NCBI RefSeq assembly: GCF_025143985.1
Contig: NZ_CP083568.1
Coordinates: forward strand, 1 to 64,000
Reading direction: 5' to 3'
DNA length: 64,000 bases
From: Sulfitobacter sp. W027
GTDB taxonomy: Bacteria; Pseudomonadota; Alphaproteobacteria; Rhodobacterales; Rhodobacteraceae
The notes under the pieces: model-generated
Told to the model about the DNA's origin: nothing
Database searches by the model: none
What the model saw: the letters and a program-made list of their open reading frames with translations, nothing else
Shown here: positions 1 to 8,320 of the stretch, piece by piece
Layout: each line of letters starts with the position of its first letter
Position numbering within the stretch: position 1 is the stretch's first letter
Translations under genes and position numbers: made by a program

Positions 1-85
1 GCCGGTTGGTGCTGGCAAATTTGCCGCCGCTCTCCGATTCCCATTTCCAAACTTTAGGGGGCGTATATTCGGGCGTATCCGACAT
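1..85 (-). CDS. yghU: YghU-like glutathione S-transferase, N-terminal fragment cut by window edge
   Basis: Only the first 28 codons are in the window. They read MSDTPEYTPPKVWKWE followed by a GGKFAS-NR stretch. This matches the conserved N-terminus of YghU-type glutathione transferases (YTPPKVW-W-, then GG-FA--NRP), which act as disulfide-bond reductases or peroxidases using glutathione. The ATG at 85-83 is preceded by AAGGA at a good ribosome-binding distance (about 7 bases). The rest of the gene lies to the left of the window. The identification rests on the N-terminal motif alone. Confidence 0.7.
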   Translation of the reverse strand, partial: MSDTPEYTPPKVWKWESESGGKFASTNR

Positions 86-133
86 GTTGATATTCCTTGT
101 TATTCGGGTCTGCTTTGTAGGTGGGGCTTTGCG

Positions 134-151
134 CAGCGCTTGCAAGCGCTG
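134..151. promoter_or_regulatory. 18-bp perfect palindrome upstream of the yghU-like gene
   Basis: The half-site CAGCGCTTG is followed directly by its reverse complement. It lies 49 bp upstream of the ATG at 85 and just beyond the rpmJ terminator. A palindrome in this place could be an operator for the leftward yghU-like gene. That role is inferred from position and symmetry only. Confidence 0.3.
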
Positions 152-163
152 TGCCGCAACGAA

Positions 164-190
164 AAGGCCGCCCCAAGAAGGAGCGGCCTT
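164..190 (-). terminator. Rho-independent terminator of rpmJ
   Basis: An 8-bp perfect stem (AAGGCCGC with GCGGCCTT, loop of 11) lies 23 bp past the rpmJ stop. On the minus strand the stem is followed by TTTTC. This is a simple intrinsic terminator for leftward transcription. Confidence 0.75.
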
Positions 191-212
191 AAAAATCGAA
201 TTGCTGCAAGTC

Positions 213-338
213 TCAGCCCTGACGGGCTTTGAACCGGCGCTGCGTTTTGTTGATGACGTAAACGCGGCCTTTGCGACGCACAACACGGCAATCGCGATGC
301 CGATTCTTGAGCGAGCGGAGCGAATTGCGAACCTTCAT
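213..338 (-). CDS. rpmJ: 50S ribosomal protein L36
   Basis: This 41-residue, very basic protein begins [14 protein letters not shown] and ends [11 protein letters not shown], the classic long form of bacterial ribosomal protein L36. It is a small component of the large ribosomal subunit. The true start is the ATG at 338, not an upstream in-frame one: GAGGAG sits 8 bases before it and family length is 41. It lacks the four zinc-binding cysteines of the short L36 form (only one Cys, in RDCRVV), as usual for this 41-residue type. It is followed by its own terminator at 164-190, and a tRNA gene lies upstream. Confidence 0.93.
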   Translation of the reverse strand: MKVRNSLRSLKNRHRDCRVVRRKGRVYVINKTQRRFKARQG

Positions 339-413
339 AGGTGGTCTCCTCATGTCGTGGCGCGGGCCAGCGCCTGGGTTGCGGGCAACCGCCAAGGCGG
401 GTCGATGAATAAA

Positions 414-488
414 TGGTGGGCGATACTGGGATCGAACCAGTGACCCCTTCGATGTCAACGAAGTGCTCTACCGCTGAGCTAATCACCC
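414..488 (-). tRNA. tRNA-Val, anticodon GAC
   Basis: Read on the minus strand, the 75-nt sequence folds into a cloverleaf. The 7-bp acceptor stem pairs GGGTGAT with ATCGCCC and has one G-T pair. The D arm contains AGCTCAGCGGTAGAGC. The anticodon arm is CTTCG / TTGACAT / CGAAG, giving anticodon GAC for valine. The T arm contains GGTTCGATCC, and the CCA end is encoded at 416-414. Confidence 0.95.
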
Positions 489-633
489 ACTTAACGACGT
501 TTCATAATCGGCCCCAAACAAAAATGGGGCGCGAAATTTCGCGCCGTTTGGGTGCTATAAAAGGAGTCGGCAGGAGGATCAAGGGCTTTTGACGCGGAAT
601 AAACACGCTATGTTCGACGCAGAGGGATTTATT

Positions 634-1494
634 ATGCCTATGACCGCCTACGAAGTACTGCATCCTGACCGCAACCGCTCTTGTGTGGTCTTTGCGTCGC
701 CCCATTCAGGGCGCGATTATGCAGCGTCTTTTCTGCGGCGGTCGGTTTTGGATGAACATGCGATCCGCTCTTCTGAGGATGCCTTTGTCGATCTATTGTT
801 CAATTGTGCCCCGCTTCATGGGGCATCCTTTATCAGGGCAGGCGCTCCGCGGGCCTATATCGATCTCAACCGCGCGCCGGAGGAGTTGGACCCATCCGTC
901 ATCGAAGGAATACCGCGACAGGGGCATAATCCGCGCGTGGCTTCCGGACTGGGGGTAATCCCTCGCGTGGTGGCCAATGGCCGTGCGATCTACCGTGGCA
1001 AGCTGTCCCTAGAAGAGGCGCAGTTGCGAATCGACAGCTACTGGCGGCCTTACCATGCAAAATTACAGGAATTGCTGACCCGGGCGCATCGCCGTTTTGG
1101 GCAGGCGGTGCTGGTTGATTGCCACTCCATGCCGCATGAGGCCATGGACGGCGTGGCGCGTGGCGGCATGCGGCGGCCCGATGTGGTGCTGGGCGACCGC
1201 TTTGGCGCGGCGGCGGGCGGAGACGTGGTCGACCGAATCGAAGCGGCCTTTGTCGATGCCGGTTTCGTAGTGACACGCAATTCGCCCTTTGCCGGTGCCT
1301 ATATCACCCAAGCCTATGGCCGCCCCTCACGTGGGCAACATGCGGTGCAGGTTGAGATCGACCGCGCGCTTTACATGAACGAGCGTCTGATTCGCCCGAA
1401 TGGCGCTTTCGAGGCGGTGCAGGCGGCGCTGCAACGTGTTGTCGCCGAAGTGGCACAGATCGGGCAGGAACGTCTTCCGCTCGCGGCGGAGTAA
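634..1494 (+). CDS. N-formylglutamate amidohydrolase family protein
   Basis: The 286-residue protein carries hallmarks of the N-formylglutamate amidohydrolase family. These are an N-terminal FASPHSGRDY motif, the RAYIDLNR segment, a central VDCHSMPH motif (probable metal-binding residues) and a late QVEIDRALYMNE segment. Family members hydrolyse N-formylglutamate to glutamate and formate, as in histidine breakdown, or similar N-acyl amino acids. No other hut gene is seen here, so the exact substrate is unknown. The start at 634 is preferred because GAGGGA lies 6 bases upstream. An ATG at 640 would also fit the family, and a longer frame from TTG 589 is less likely. The gene converges on dinB, ending 2 bp before it. 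Confidence 0.85.
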   Translation: MPMTAYEVLHPDRNRSCVVFASPHSGRDYAASFLRRSVLDEHAIRSSEDAFVDLLFNCAPLHGASFIRAGAPRAYIDLNRAPEELDPSVIEGIPRQGHNPRVASGLGVIPRVVANGRAIYRGKLSLEEAQLRIDSYWRPYHAKLQELLTRAHRRFGQAVLVDCHSMPHEAMDGVARGGMRRPDVVLGDRFGAAAGGDVVDRIEAAFVDAGFVVTRNSPFAGAYITQAYGRPSRGQHAVQVEIDRALYMNERLIRPNGAFEAVQAALQRVVAEVAQIGQERLPLAAE

Positions 1495-1496
1495 CG

Positions 1497-2744
1497 TCAG
1501 CGCAGGGCGCGGCCCTTCACGATCGCCTTCTCTCCAAAGCGGCTGCGGATACTATCGGCCGCGCGTTCGGCACGGCCACGCTGTGCGGCACCGGGGTCAA
1601 GCAAATCACCTGCCATATCTGCGCCTTCTGCACCCGAAAGGTCCGACAGCCCCACGCCAATAAGCCGGTAGGAGGTTTTGTGGTCGACCTGATCGAAAAG
1701 GGCGCGGGCGGTGCGATAGATGCGGTCGGCCAGTTGCGTCGGGTCGTGCAGCGACAGGCGGCGGGACAGCAAAGAGTGATCGGCACGTTTGAGCTTTAGG
1801 GTCACCACCCGGCCTGCAATCTCTTTCGCCTTTGCCCGGTCCGCGACCTTTTCCGCCAAGCGCCAGATGTGGCCGTCGAGAATCTCCGCATCGCCGGTAT
1901 CGTCAAAGAATGTCGTCTCATTGCTGATCGATTTTACCGGACGGTGCCTTGACACGCGCCGCTTGTCTTGGCCGCGTGCAAGGTGCCACAGCCGGTCGCC
2001 CATACTGCCGAAGCGGGCAATGAGGTCGGTCTGCTCCCACCGCAACAGATCGGAGAAGCTGCGGATGCCTGCTTTTTCCAACGAGGTTTGTGTGGCCGCC
2101 CCAACGCCCCAGATCATACCGACAGGTTTGTCGCGCAGAAAAGCAGCAGTTTCCCCCGCGCCAATCACCGAAAAACCATGTGGTTTGTCGAGGTCCGACG
2201 CAACCTTGGCCAAGAACTTGTTATGGCTAAGCCCGATGGAGCCAGTCAGTCCCAATTCCAGCTTCATCCGTCGCACCAGACGCGCCAGCATGACAGCAGG
2301 GGGCTGGCCGTGCAGCCGCGCGGTGCCGGTCATGTCGAGGAAGGCTTCATCAAGGGACAGAGGTTCAATTGCCGGGGTCATCTCTTCCATCATCGCGCGG
2401 ATCGCGCGGGAGGCTTCGACATAGGCCTCCATCCGCGGTTTGATGATCACCGCCTCGGGCAAAGCTTGAGCGCCTGAAAACATCGGCATGGCAGAGCGCA
2501 CACCCCGGATCCGCGCCACATAGCAAGCAGTCGACACGACCCCGCGCCGCCCGCCGCCGATGATAACCGGTTTGCCCGCGAGTTCAGGATTGTCGCGTTT
2601 CTCGACCGAGGCATAGAAGGCGTCGCAATCCATATGGGCGATCGACAGGTCGAACAGTCCGGGTGCGACAGCACGCGCGGGCTGCCACAACGTGGACAGC
2701 GTCGTGCAGGCACGATTTCATTCAGACAGTCGCGACAGAGGGTA
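1497..2744 (-). pseudogene. dinB: DNA polymerase IV (DinB), frameshifted near its start and cut at codon 2
   Basis: The reading frame from about 2655 down to 1497 encodes a nearly complete Y-family polymerase: AHMDCDAFYASVEKRD, then the catalytic SLDEAFLDMTG, helix-hairpin-helix and little-finger regions, about 385 residues. The expected N-terminal zinc-ribbon extension of alphaproteobacterial DinB (LCRDCL...CPRCGSPRVLSHP) is present but in another frame. One base appears to be missing near 2657: HPD-C should read HPEL-F. The chromosomal sequence stops at 2744, inside what would be codon 2, and plasmid DNA follows. As drawn, translation would need a secondary start and the protein would lack the ribbon. 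The one-base gap could be a sequencing or assembly error, since it lies 87 bp from the joint. Confidence 0.85.
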
Positions 2745-3191
2745 GCTGCCGAAGTTCTGGGTCGCGACAACCGAAAGGGCCGTCGCACCAGAGCTGTAGG
2801 TAAAGGAACCGATGTCGATCCCAATCCCGATGTAATCCAGATCGGGGCTAAGAATATTGGCCCGGTGACCGGGACTCTCCATCAACAGCCTGTGCAGGTT
2901 TGCAACATCGTCGCGATAGCCTTCTTCGCCCCGCTCTGACTGGATGGCGAGGTTTTCCGCGGTGCGCCAGCTGCCCGACAGATCGAAGTCCGCAGCCCGA
3001 ATGCGTTGTGTCGGAGACGTGTCATCAACGCCCGTATGGGAAAACACATTGTTCTCCAGCATCCATTCCGAATGATCATCCGCAGATTGGTTGAGGTTCG
3101 TTTCAAGCTCAAAGAGGTCCAGATTGAGTGCAGATCGTTCTTGGTTGACGAGTTCCAGCATGTAGAGTTCTAAATCGGTAGCATAGACCAT
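2718..3191 (-). pseudogene. CAP-RTX protein gene, 3' truncated at the plasmid/chromosome joint
   Basis: The first 149 codons are identical to the intact gene at 51774-53372 and cover most of the CAP domain (HSEWMLENNVFSHTG, ENLAIQSE, ESPGHRANIL). After ATQNFGS the frame crosses the joint at 2744/2745 and picks up eight residues, YPLSRLSE, from dinB DNA before a stop at 2718. All RTX repeats and the secretion signal are lost, so the product could not be exported by a type I system. The gene runs in the same direction as dinB, so its transcript would read into dinB if the joint is real. Confidence 0.85.
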
Positions 3192-3387
3192 GGGCCGTCT
3201 TTTCCTTTTACATGGGCGCCGGAAAAGAAAACTCCGGAACACGAAAGCTGTTGGGGAACCTATTGGTTGATTGGGTCGCGATTACGGCCTGCGTGAGGAA
3301 ATAGAAAGACGTCGCCGCAAGCGGTCCACACCCGGCGCGGAAATCTGCCACCTTCAGTTAAATTGGCAGTTTTAACTTAAGAATATC

Positions 3388-4407
3388 TTACCCCCCGGTT
3401 GTGTTCTTTGTCTGTGTCCGGACCCAGCCCAGGAACGCCAGGTCCGCATTGCGCAAGACGGCCTGCCCGTTGCGGTCCCAATAGCTGTGCCAATCGGCTT
3501 CCAGCGCGTAGACATCTACACCAGGCATCAATGCGCGTGCGGCCTCTAGCGCATCCACGCTCAGCTGCGGCGCACTGCCATGCTCTAGCACCACGGGACG
3601 GCGTGAGAAGACCATCAGATCACCGGGTTCTTCGAGCATGTCATAATCAGGGAGATGAGCCGCGCTGGCCATCTTGCGCAGAGCCGCGCGGAACACCCGC
3701 AGAGGGGCCGCAGATCCGGACTTCTTATGCAGCGTTGTGACACTTACCCGCCATTCGCGCTGTCGGCCACAATGCTTGCGTGCCAACTCATAGATGCGCC
3801 GCTCCAAGGGCTTGCGCAGGCGAAAATAGTCCCGGCTCAACGTCAGCACGGACTTGGTCTGCACAGCACGGAACAACCATTCGCTCAGTGTGACGCCGAC
3901 AGAGATCATCCGCCCGCCCCGCGCACGGCGCTTGATCTCCCAGGATTCGATAAGGCCTAAACCCTGTGTCGTCTCAATCCCGCCAGTGGCCATATTCGTA
4001 GTGATGCGTGTCCCCGCCAGACGCTCGAACGCATCCTTCAGACGGGCATAGGCATCCCCGGATGTATCGCGGTTGGTCGCTACCAGCAGGTCGTGTGCTT
4101 TAAGAGTAATGTGGCGCGAAATTTTACGTCCTGCATTCACTGCCGCCATCAACTGACTGATGCAGAAAATGAGAATGTCCTTGTCATGGATTGTTGCCCG
4201 CCCTTTGACCGAGGGGATCACCTCGATGGTGGTCCCACCATGCGCATAGGACAAAATGCGTTTGTCGGGCCGGGTCGAAAGGGAGAAAATCGGATGCTCC
4301 ATCGTGCCCAAGTCATCTTTGGGCGCTGCATCAAATACATCGCAGACGAAAAAATCTGCCGTAGGATGTCGGTCCGGCGACAAGCTGGATACAGGAATAT
4401 CGGTCAT
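3388..4407 (-). CDS. repA: Plasmid replication initiator RepA (RPA family)
   Basis: The 339-residue protein matches the replication initiator protein A family found on alphaproteobacterial plasmids. It contains MEHPIFSLSTRPD near the N-terminus, a central KDILIFCISQL segment and basic stretches such as RDYFRLRKPLERRIYELARKH that form winged-helix DNA contacts. It would bind the iterons located just upstream and start plasmid replication. The start is set at the ATG 4407 (MTDIPVSS), preceded by AGGG at normal spacing. An in-frame ATG at 4491 would add 28 non-family-like residues. It is divergent from parAB, the usual order in RepA-type roseobacter plasmids. Confidence 0.9.
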   Translation of the reverse strand: MTDIPVSSLSPDRHPTADFFVCDVFDAAPKDDLGTMEHPIFSLSTRPDKRILSYAHGGTTIEVIPSVKGRATIHDKDILIFCISQLMAAVNAGRKISRHITLKAHDLLVATNRDTSGDAYARLKDAFERLAGTRITTNMATGGIETTQGLGLIESWEIKRRARGGRMISVGVTLSEWLFRAVQTKSVLTLSRDYFRLRKPLERRIYELARKHCGRQREWRVSVTTLHKKSGSAAPLRVFRAALRKMASAAHLPDYDMLEEPGDLMVFSRRPVVLEHGSAPQLSVDALEAARALMPGVDVYALEADWHSYWDRNGQAVLRNADLAFLGWVRTQTKNTTGG

Positions 4408-4514
4408 GGCTGTCACCCTGCCTGCAGGTGCGCTGTCGCACCTTGTGTCACTGCTCGCCCGAGGTTGCGGATCATGTCGCCCGCATATCACTCAGATTAT
4501 ACTGCCCCGATTCT

Positions 4515-4640
4515 TTCGGGGTTTCAGTGACACCTAACCTAAAGTCATAGATACCCCCCCGTCCAGAACTGCTATCGGGGGACCAGAGTCATCTTTTCGG
4601 GGGATCAGAGTCACCGTATCGGGGGTTCAGAGTCGGAGAG
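4515..4640. repeat. Iterons of the replication origin
   Basis: Three direct repeats of the form TCGGGGG, two variable bases, CAGAGTC occur with the core at 4575, 4597 and 4619, exactly 22 bp apart (two helical turns). A diverged copy (TCGGGGTTTCAGTGACA) lies at about 4516 next to repA. An AT-rich stretch follows at about 4665-4765. Regular iterons beside repA plus an AT-rich segment mark the likely oriV. The 340 bp between the repA start and parA hold no gene. Confidence 0.85.
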
Positions 4641-4878
4641 CTTGGAAAAACCGGGGCTTACCCTTTGGTTTTAAACATTTAAACGAAGGTAGAATGTCCC
4701 TGTAACTGTATTATAACCAAATATAACTGAAAAAATTTCCAAATTGCCTCAAATATGTCCCATCCTACAGACTGATACCGCCTTATTTTCTCAGAAAACT
4801 CTGACGATGTAGCATCTTTAGTTTCATGTTCGCTCTTTTATGGTACGGTACCGGAAACGACGCACATTAGGAGCATTC

Positions 4879-6279
4879 ATGCCACCCGAAACAGCGGGCC
4901 ATCTGCCCCCCTATTTCCACATCGACCCCGATCAGGCCAATGCAGCACTGGGTACACCGACCACCACAGAAAACTTTAAAAAGCTGGCGCATGCTTGTGA
5001 CACTGGCCGACAGGATCTGCAAAACCGCGGCTTACAGGGAGAAAGCGGGCGAAGCTTGCGTCGGTTCTCGACCTGGGAAATTACCCGTTACCTAATCCCC
5101 GTCGCCACAGGTCATTTTCGCCGAGTGCTCAAACAGAACCCCGATTTGCCGCAAGGGATTTCCGAAACGGCGGGCGGCGCCAAGTGGTTTACGCTTGATG
5201 AAGTTCAGCGCCTGCGTGCGCATTTCGGCAACGAGGGGTCCAAAGCCAAAGAATACTTGCCCTACCGCCCTAAGGGTTTGCCCGCCAAGATGGTCGCCGT
5301 AGCCAATTTCAAAGGGGGTGTGGGCAAGACCTCGACGGCGGCGCATCTGGCCATGTCCGCGGCCCTTGATGGCTATAAGGTGCTGGTGGTTGATCTGGAC
5401 TCCCAAGGCTCCATGACCTCGATCTTTGGCGGTGCGGTCAAGGACGAATGGCAGACAGTGTTCCCGCTAATGGCACGCCACTACGCACTACAGTTGCGTT
5501 TGGAGAACCAGCGCCGAATGGACCGCGGCGAGGGGCCTTTGCCGCTTGATGATACGCTTACCGAGGCCTTGAAGGTCGATAGCAAAAGCCTGATCCAGAG
5601 CACTCACTGGCCCAACATCGACCTCATCGGCGCGCAGCTCAACCTTTATTGGGCCGAATTCCAAGTGCCGGTCTGGCGCATGCAGGCGCGTGGTTGGAAG
5701 CTGTGGGATGCGCTGACGGATATGTTCGCAGCTGACGGCGTGCTGGACGACTACGACGTGATCTTTCTCGATACCCCCCCTGCCCTTGGCTATCTGACAA
5801 TCAACGGGCTGGCCGCCGCTGACATCCTGCTGGTGCCGCTTGGGGCTTCGTTTCTGGAATTCGACAGTACCGGTCGGTTCTTTGACATGTTGCATGCCAC
5901 CTTCGGCTCCATTGAGGAGGCTGAGAATATGGCAGCCCGAGCCCTGGGGCGCGAGGGGCTTAATTTCGAATGGGACGCGGTGCGCGCGGTGGTCACTCGG
6001 TATGATGGCGCGCAGCAGGCAGAACTTGCTGCATTAATGCAAAGCTATCTTGGCACCGCTCTCTCGCCGCATCGACAGGATTTCACCGCGCTGATCGGAC
6101 AGGCTGGCGAACAGGTACAGGGCATTTACGAAGCCGACTACCGTGATTTTAACCGTGAGACCTATGTACGCGGTCGTGAAACGTTTGATGCGACCTACGC
6201 CGCATTCAAACAGTTGCTGATCGGAGCCTGGAGGCGAGACGAACTGGCTTCCAGAGACACCGGTGCGCAGGTTGTTTAA
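4879..6279 (+). CDS. parA: Plasmid partition ATPase ParA
   Basis: This 466-residue protein has a deviant Walker A motif, FKGGVGKTS, at about residues 144-152. It continues with VLVVDLDSQGSMT and the DVIFLDTPPALG Walker B region. The first 130 residues contain a helix-turn-helix-like stretch (STWEITRYLIP...WFTLDEVQRLRAHF), typical of long ParA proteins that also bind their own promoter. With ParB it moves plasmid copies apart using ATP-driven binding to the nucleoid. The ATG at 4879 is chosen over 4840 because TAGGAG lies 5 bases upstream. parB follows 76 bp later, probably in one operon. Confidence 0.93.
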   Translation: MPPETAGHLPPYFHIDPDQANAALGTPTTTENFKKLAHACDTGRQDLQNRGLQGESGRSLRRFSTWEITRYLIPVATGHFRRVLKQNPDLPQGISETAGGAKWFTLDEVQRLRAHFGNEGSKAKEYLPYRPKGLPAKMVAVANFKGGVGKTSTAAHLAMSAALDGYKVLVVDLDSQGSMTSIFGGAVKDEWQTVFPLMARHYALQLRLENQRRMDRGEGPLPLDDTLTEALKVDSKSLIQSTHWPNIDLIGAQLNLYWAEFQVPVWRMQARGWKLWDALTDMFAADGVLDDYDVIFLDTPPALGYLTINGLAAADILLVPLGASFLEFDSTGRFFDMLHATFGSIEEAENMAARALGREGLNFEWDAVRAVVTRYDGAQQAELAALMQSYLGTALSPHRQDFTALIGQAGEQVQGIYEADYRDFNRETYVRGRETFDATYAAFKQLLIGAWRRDELASRDTGAQVV

Positions 6280-6355
6280 TGACCATGCGGACCTTTTGCC
6301 GAATGTTTAAACCTCACGCCGATCCTCGCCCGGCCCCCGCAACAGGAGACGCCCC

Positions 6356-7369
6356 ATGGCCAAACGCAAACGCTTGACCCCCGCCAACCCCGATTTCTTG
6401 AATCCTGATTTCTCCGTGAGGGCGCCTGAGACGAAATCCATGGCGCCCTTGGGGGGTATGCGCGCCCCAATCGCGGACGTCGCTTCTGAAGCCTCGGCCA
6501 CAGCTGCTTTGCAGGAAGTAAGCCGCGAACTGCATGAGGCGCGCGCGCAGGGTCGGATGATCGCCGCCCTGCCGCTGTCTGCGATCCGGCTTGATCACTT
6601 GGTGCGCGACCGGATCGCACATGATGACGATGATATGGCGGCCCTCGTTAGCTCTCTGCGCGACCGCGGCCAGCAAACCCCGATCGAGGTCGTGGCGCTG
6701 GCAGAGGGTGGTTACGGCCTGATCTCAGGGTGGCGGCGCTGCACGGCGCTGATGCAACTTCATGCGGAAGGTCACGGCGACGGCACTGTGCTTGCGATTG
6801 AGCGCCGGCCCAATGATGCCTCGGATGCCTATATCGCGATGGTCGAGGAAAACGAGATCCGCGTGGGTCTAAGCTACTTTGAGCGTGCCCGTATCGCCGC
6901 TAAGGCCGTGGAACAGGGTGTGTTCGACACTGAAAAAAGGGCATTGCTGAATCTTTTCGGAACGGCCTCCCGCGCCAAGCGATCCAAGATCAGATCCTTC
7001 CTGACGATTGTCGGTGCCCTTGATGGCGCCCTTCGTTTTCCGCAGTCCATTGGAGAGCGTTTAGGCCTGCAACTCTCAAGCGCATTAGAGCGTGACACGG
7101 ATCTGGGGGCGCGTCTACGGGCTGAACTTCAGGACGGGCGGGTGGAAACGCCAGAGGATGAGATGCAGCTTCTGACGCAGGGGCTCGCAGTAGAATCAGA
7201 CTCTAAAGACCGCAAAAATACAACTGCCCTGCCAGCGTATTCCGAGCGGGACCTACGCGACGGCCTGCATGTGCGCGTGTACAAATCAGACGGTCGGATC
7301 GAGCTGAGTGGCCCTGCCCTTACACCTGAATTGCGCGCCCGTCTGTTGCGATGGCTTGAGAGTTCTTAA
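6356..7369 (+). CDS. parB: Plasmid partition protein ParB
   Basis: The 337-residue protein has the ParB/Spo0J N-terminal domain: IRLDHLVRDRI, then DMAALVSSLRDRGQQTPIEV and the SGWRRCTAL motif equivalent to the CTP-binding GERR box. The helix-turn-helix region follows (ENEIRVGLSYFERARIA, then SRAKRSKIRSFLTI). It should bind centromere sites and load ParA. The best candidate sites are the 24-bp palindromes at 7407 and 8494. AGGAGA lies upstream of the ATG. The gene ends at a perfect hairpin terminator. Confidence 0.92.
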   Translation: MAKRKRLTPANPDFLNPDFSVRAPETKSMAPLGGMRAPIADVASEASATAALQEVSRELHEARAQGRMIAALPLSAIRLDHLVRDRIAHDDDDMAALVSSLRDRGQQTPIEVVALAEGGYGLISGWRRCTALMQLHAEGHGDGTVLAIERRPNDASDAYIAMVEENEIRVGLSYFERARIAAKAVEQGVFDTEKRALLNLFGTASRAKRSKIRSFLTIVGALDGALRFPQSIGERLGLQLSSALERDTDLGARLRAELQDGRVETPEDEMQLLTQGLAVESDSKDRKNTTALPAYSERDLRDGLHVRVYKSDGRIELSGPALTPELRARLLRWLESS

Positions 7370-7370
7370 C

Positions 7371-7406
7371 AAAACAGGCTCTATCCGTCAGGATAGAGCC
7401 TGTTTT
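7371..7406. terminator. Bidirectional terminator between parB and rfbA
   Basis: A perfect 16-bp stem with a GTCA loop starts with AAAACAGG and ends with CCTGTTTT, so it gives a T run on both strands. It separates the convergent parB (+) and rfbA (-) genes. Confidence 0.9.
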
Positions 7407-7430
7407 AAATGTTTCGCGCGCGAAACATTT
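7407..7430. other. Candidate centromere parS, site 1 (24-bp perfect palindrome)
   Basis: The half-site AAATGTTTCGCG is followed by its reverse complement. The outer part, TGTTTC...GAAACA, is the same as in the well-known bacterial parS (TGTTTCACGTGAAACA), with a GC-rich centre. It abuts the parB terminator and lies 2 bp from the rfbA stop. The identical 24-mer occurs once more, at 8494. ParB binding is inferred. Confidence 0.65.
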
Positions 7431-7432
7431 CT

Positions 7433-8320
7433 CTATTTCAGCAAAGATGCCAAGTAGGTACCGTAAGTATTCTTAGCGTATCTTTCAGCCAGCTCAGCCA
7501 GTTCGGAGCGGCTGATCCAACCCTTCGAAAACCCGATCTCTTCGGGGCAACCCACCTGCATACCTTGACGGCTTGATAGAGTTCTTACGAAGTTGCTCGC
7601 GTCAAGAAGGCTTGCGTGGGTGCCCGTATCGAGCCACGCATACCCTCGGCCCATTTGCTGCACTGTTAGGCTGCCATCATGCAAATAGCTTTCCAGCAAA
7701 GCGGTGATCTCCAGCTCGCCGCGCGCGGAGGGTTGGACCTTGCGTGCGCGTGCAGGCGCCGTACCGTCGAGGAAGTAGAGTCCAGTGACCGCGTAATTCG
7801 ATGGTGGTACTTCCGGTTTTTCGATGATCGAACGCACCGTGCCATCGGGAGCGAAATCAACCACTCCATAGCGTTCCGGATCATGCACGCGGTACCCAAA
7901 TACGGTCCCGCCTTCCTGCTTATTGTCTGCCTCGGCCAATTGCTCGGGCAGCCCATGGCCAAAGAAAATATTGTCGCCCAGAACCATCGCGCTTGATGCC
8001 CCGTCTAGAAATTCTTCAGCTAGGATATAGGCCTGCGCCAGCCCATCAGGTGAGGGTTGTTGGATGTATGTGATCTGCAGTCCCCACTGGCTGCCGTCTC
8101 CCAGCGTGCGCTGGAATTGGTCTTGATCCTGTGGCGTGGTGATCACAGCAATCTCGCGGATACCCGCGAGCATCAGGACCGACAAAGGATAATAGACCAT
8201 CGGCTTGTCATAGATCGGCAAAAGCTGCTTGGAAACGCCGACGGTGATCGGGTACAGCCGCGTGCCCGACCCGCCAGCCAGAATGATGCCCTTGCGCGCC
8301 TTCGTGCTTTGGTCCGTCAT
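7433..8320 (-). CDS. rfbA: Glucose-1-phosphate thymidylyltransferase (dTDP-rhamnose step 1)
   Basis: RmlA/RfbA joins glucose-1-phosphate to dTTP to give dTDP-glucose. The 295-residue protein has the nucleotide-binding GIILAGGSGTRLYPIT signature at residues 11-26, SKQLLPIYDKPM, and GDNIFFGHGL, and is of normal family length. The ATG at 8320 overlaps the rfbD stop (ATGA), which favours it over an upstream in-frame start. It is the last gene of the leftward operon rfbC-rfbB-rfbD-rfbA, in which each gene overlaps the next by four bases. Confidence 0.95.
   Translation of the reverse strand: MTDQSTKARKGIILAGGSGTRLYPITVGVSKQLLPIYDKPMVYYPLSVLMLAGIREIAVITTPQDQDQFQRTLGDGSQWGLQITYIQQPSPDGLAQAYILAEEFLDGASSAMVLGDNIFFGHGLPEQLAEADNKQEGGTVFGYRVHDPERYGVVDFAPDGTVRSIIEKPEVPPSNYAVTGLYFLDGTAPARARKVQPSARGELEITALLESYLHDGSLTVQQMGRGYAWLDTGTHASLLDASNFVRTLSSRQGMQVGCPEEIGFSKGWISRSELAELAERYAKNTYGTYLASLLK

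Noticed and set aside
6..486. Open frames across tRNA-Val and rpmJ
   Set aside because: They overlap a clear tRNA and ribosomal protein gene on the minus strand and encode nothing recognisable.
414..488. tRNA-Val as an integration site for the plasmid
   Set aside because: The plasmid joint is 2.2 kb away in dinB, the tRNA is intact and no copy of its 3' end is seen near the joint.
4690..4720. DnaA box in the AT-rich part of the origin
   Set aside because: The best candidate (TTATAACCA) differs at two places from the consensus, too weak to report.
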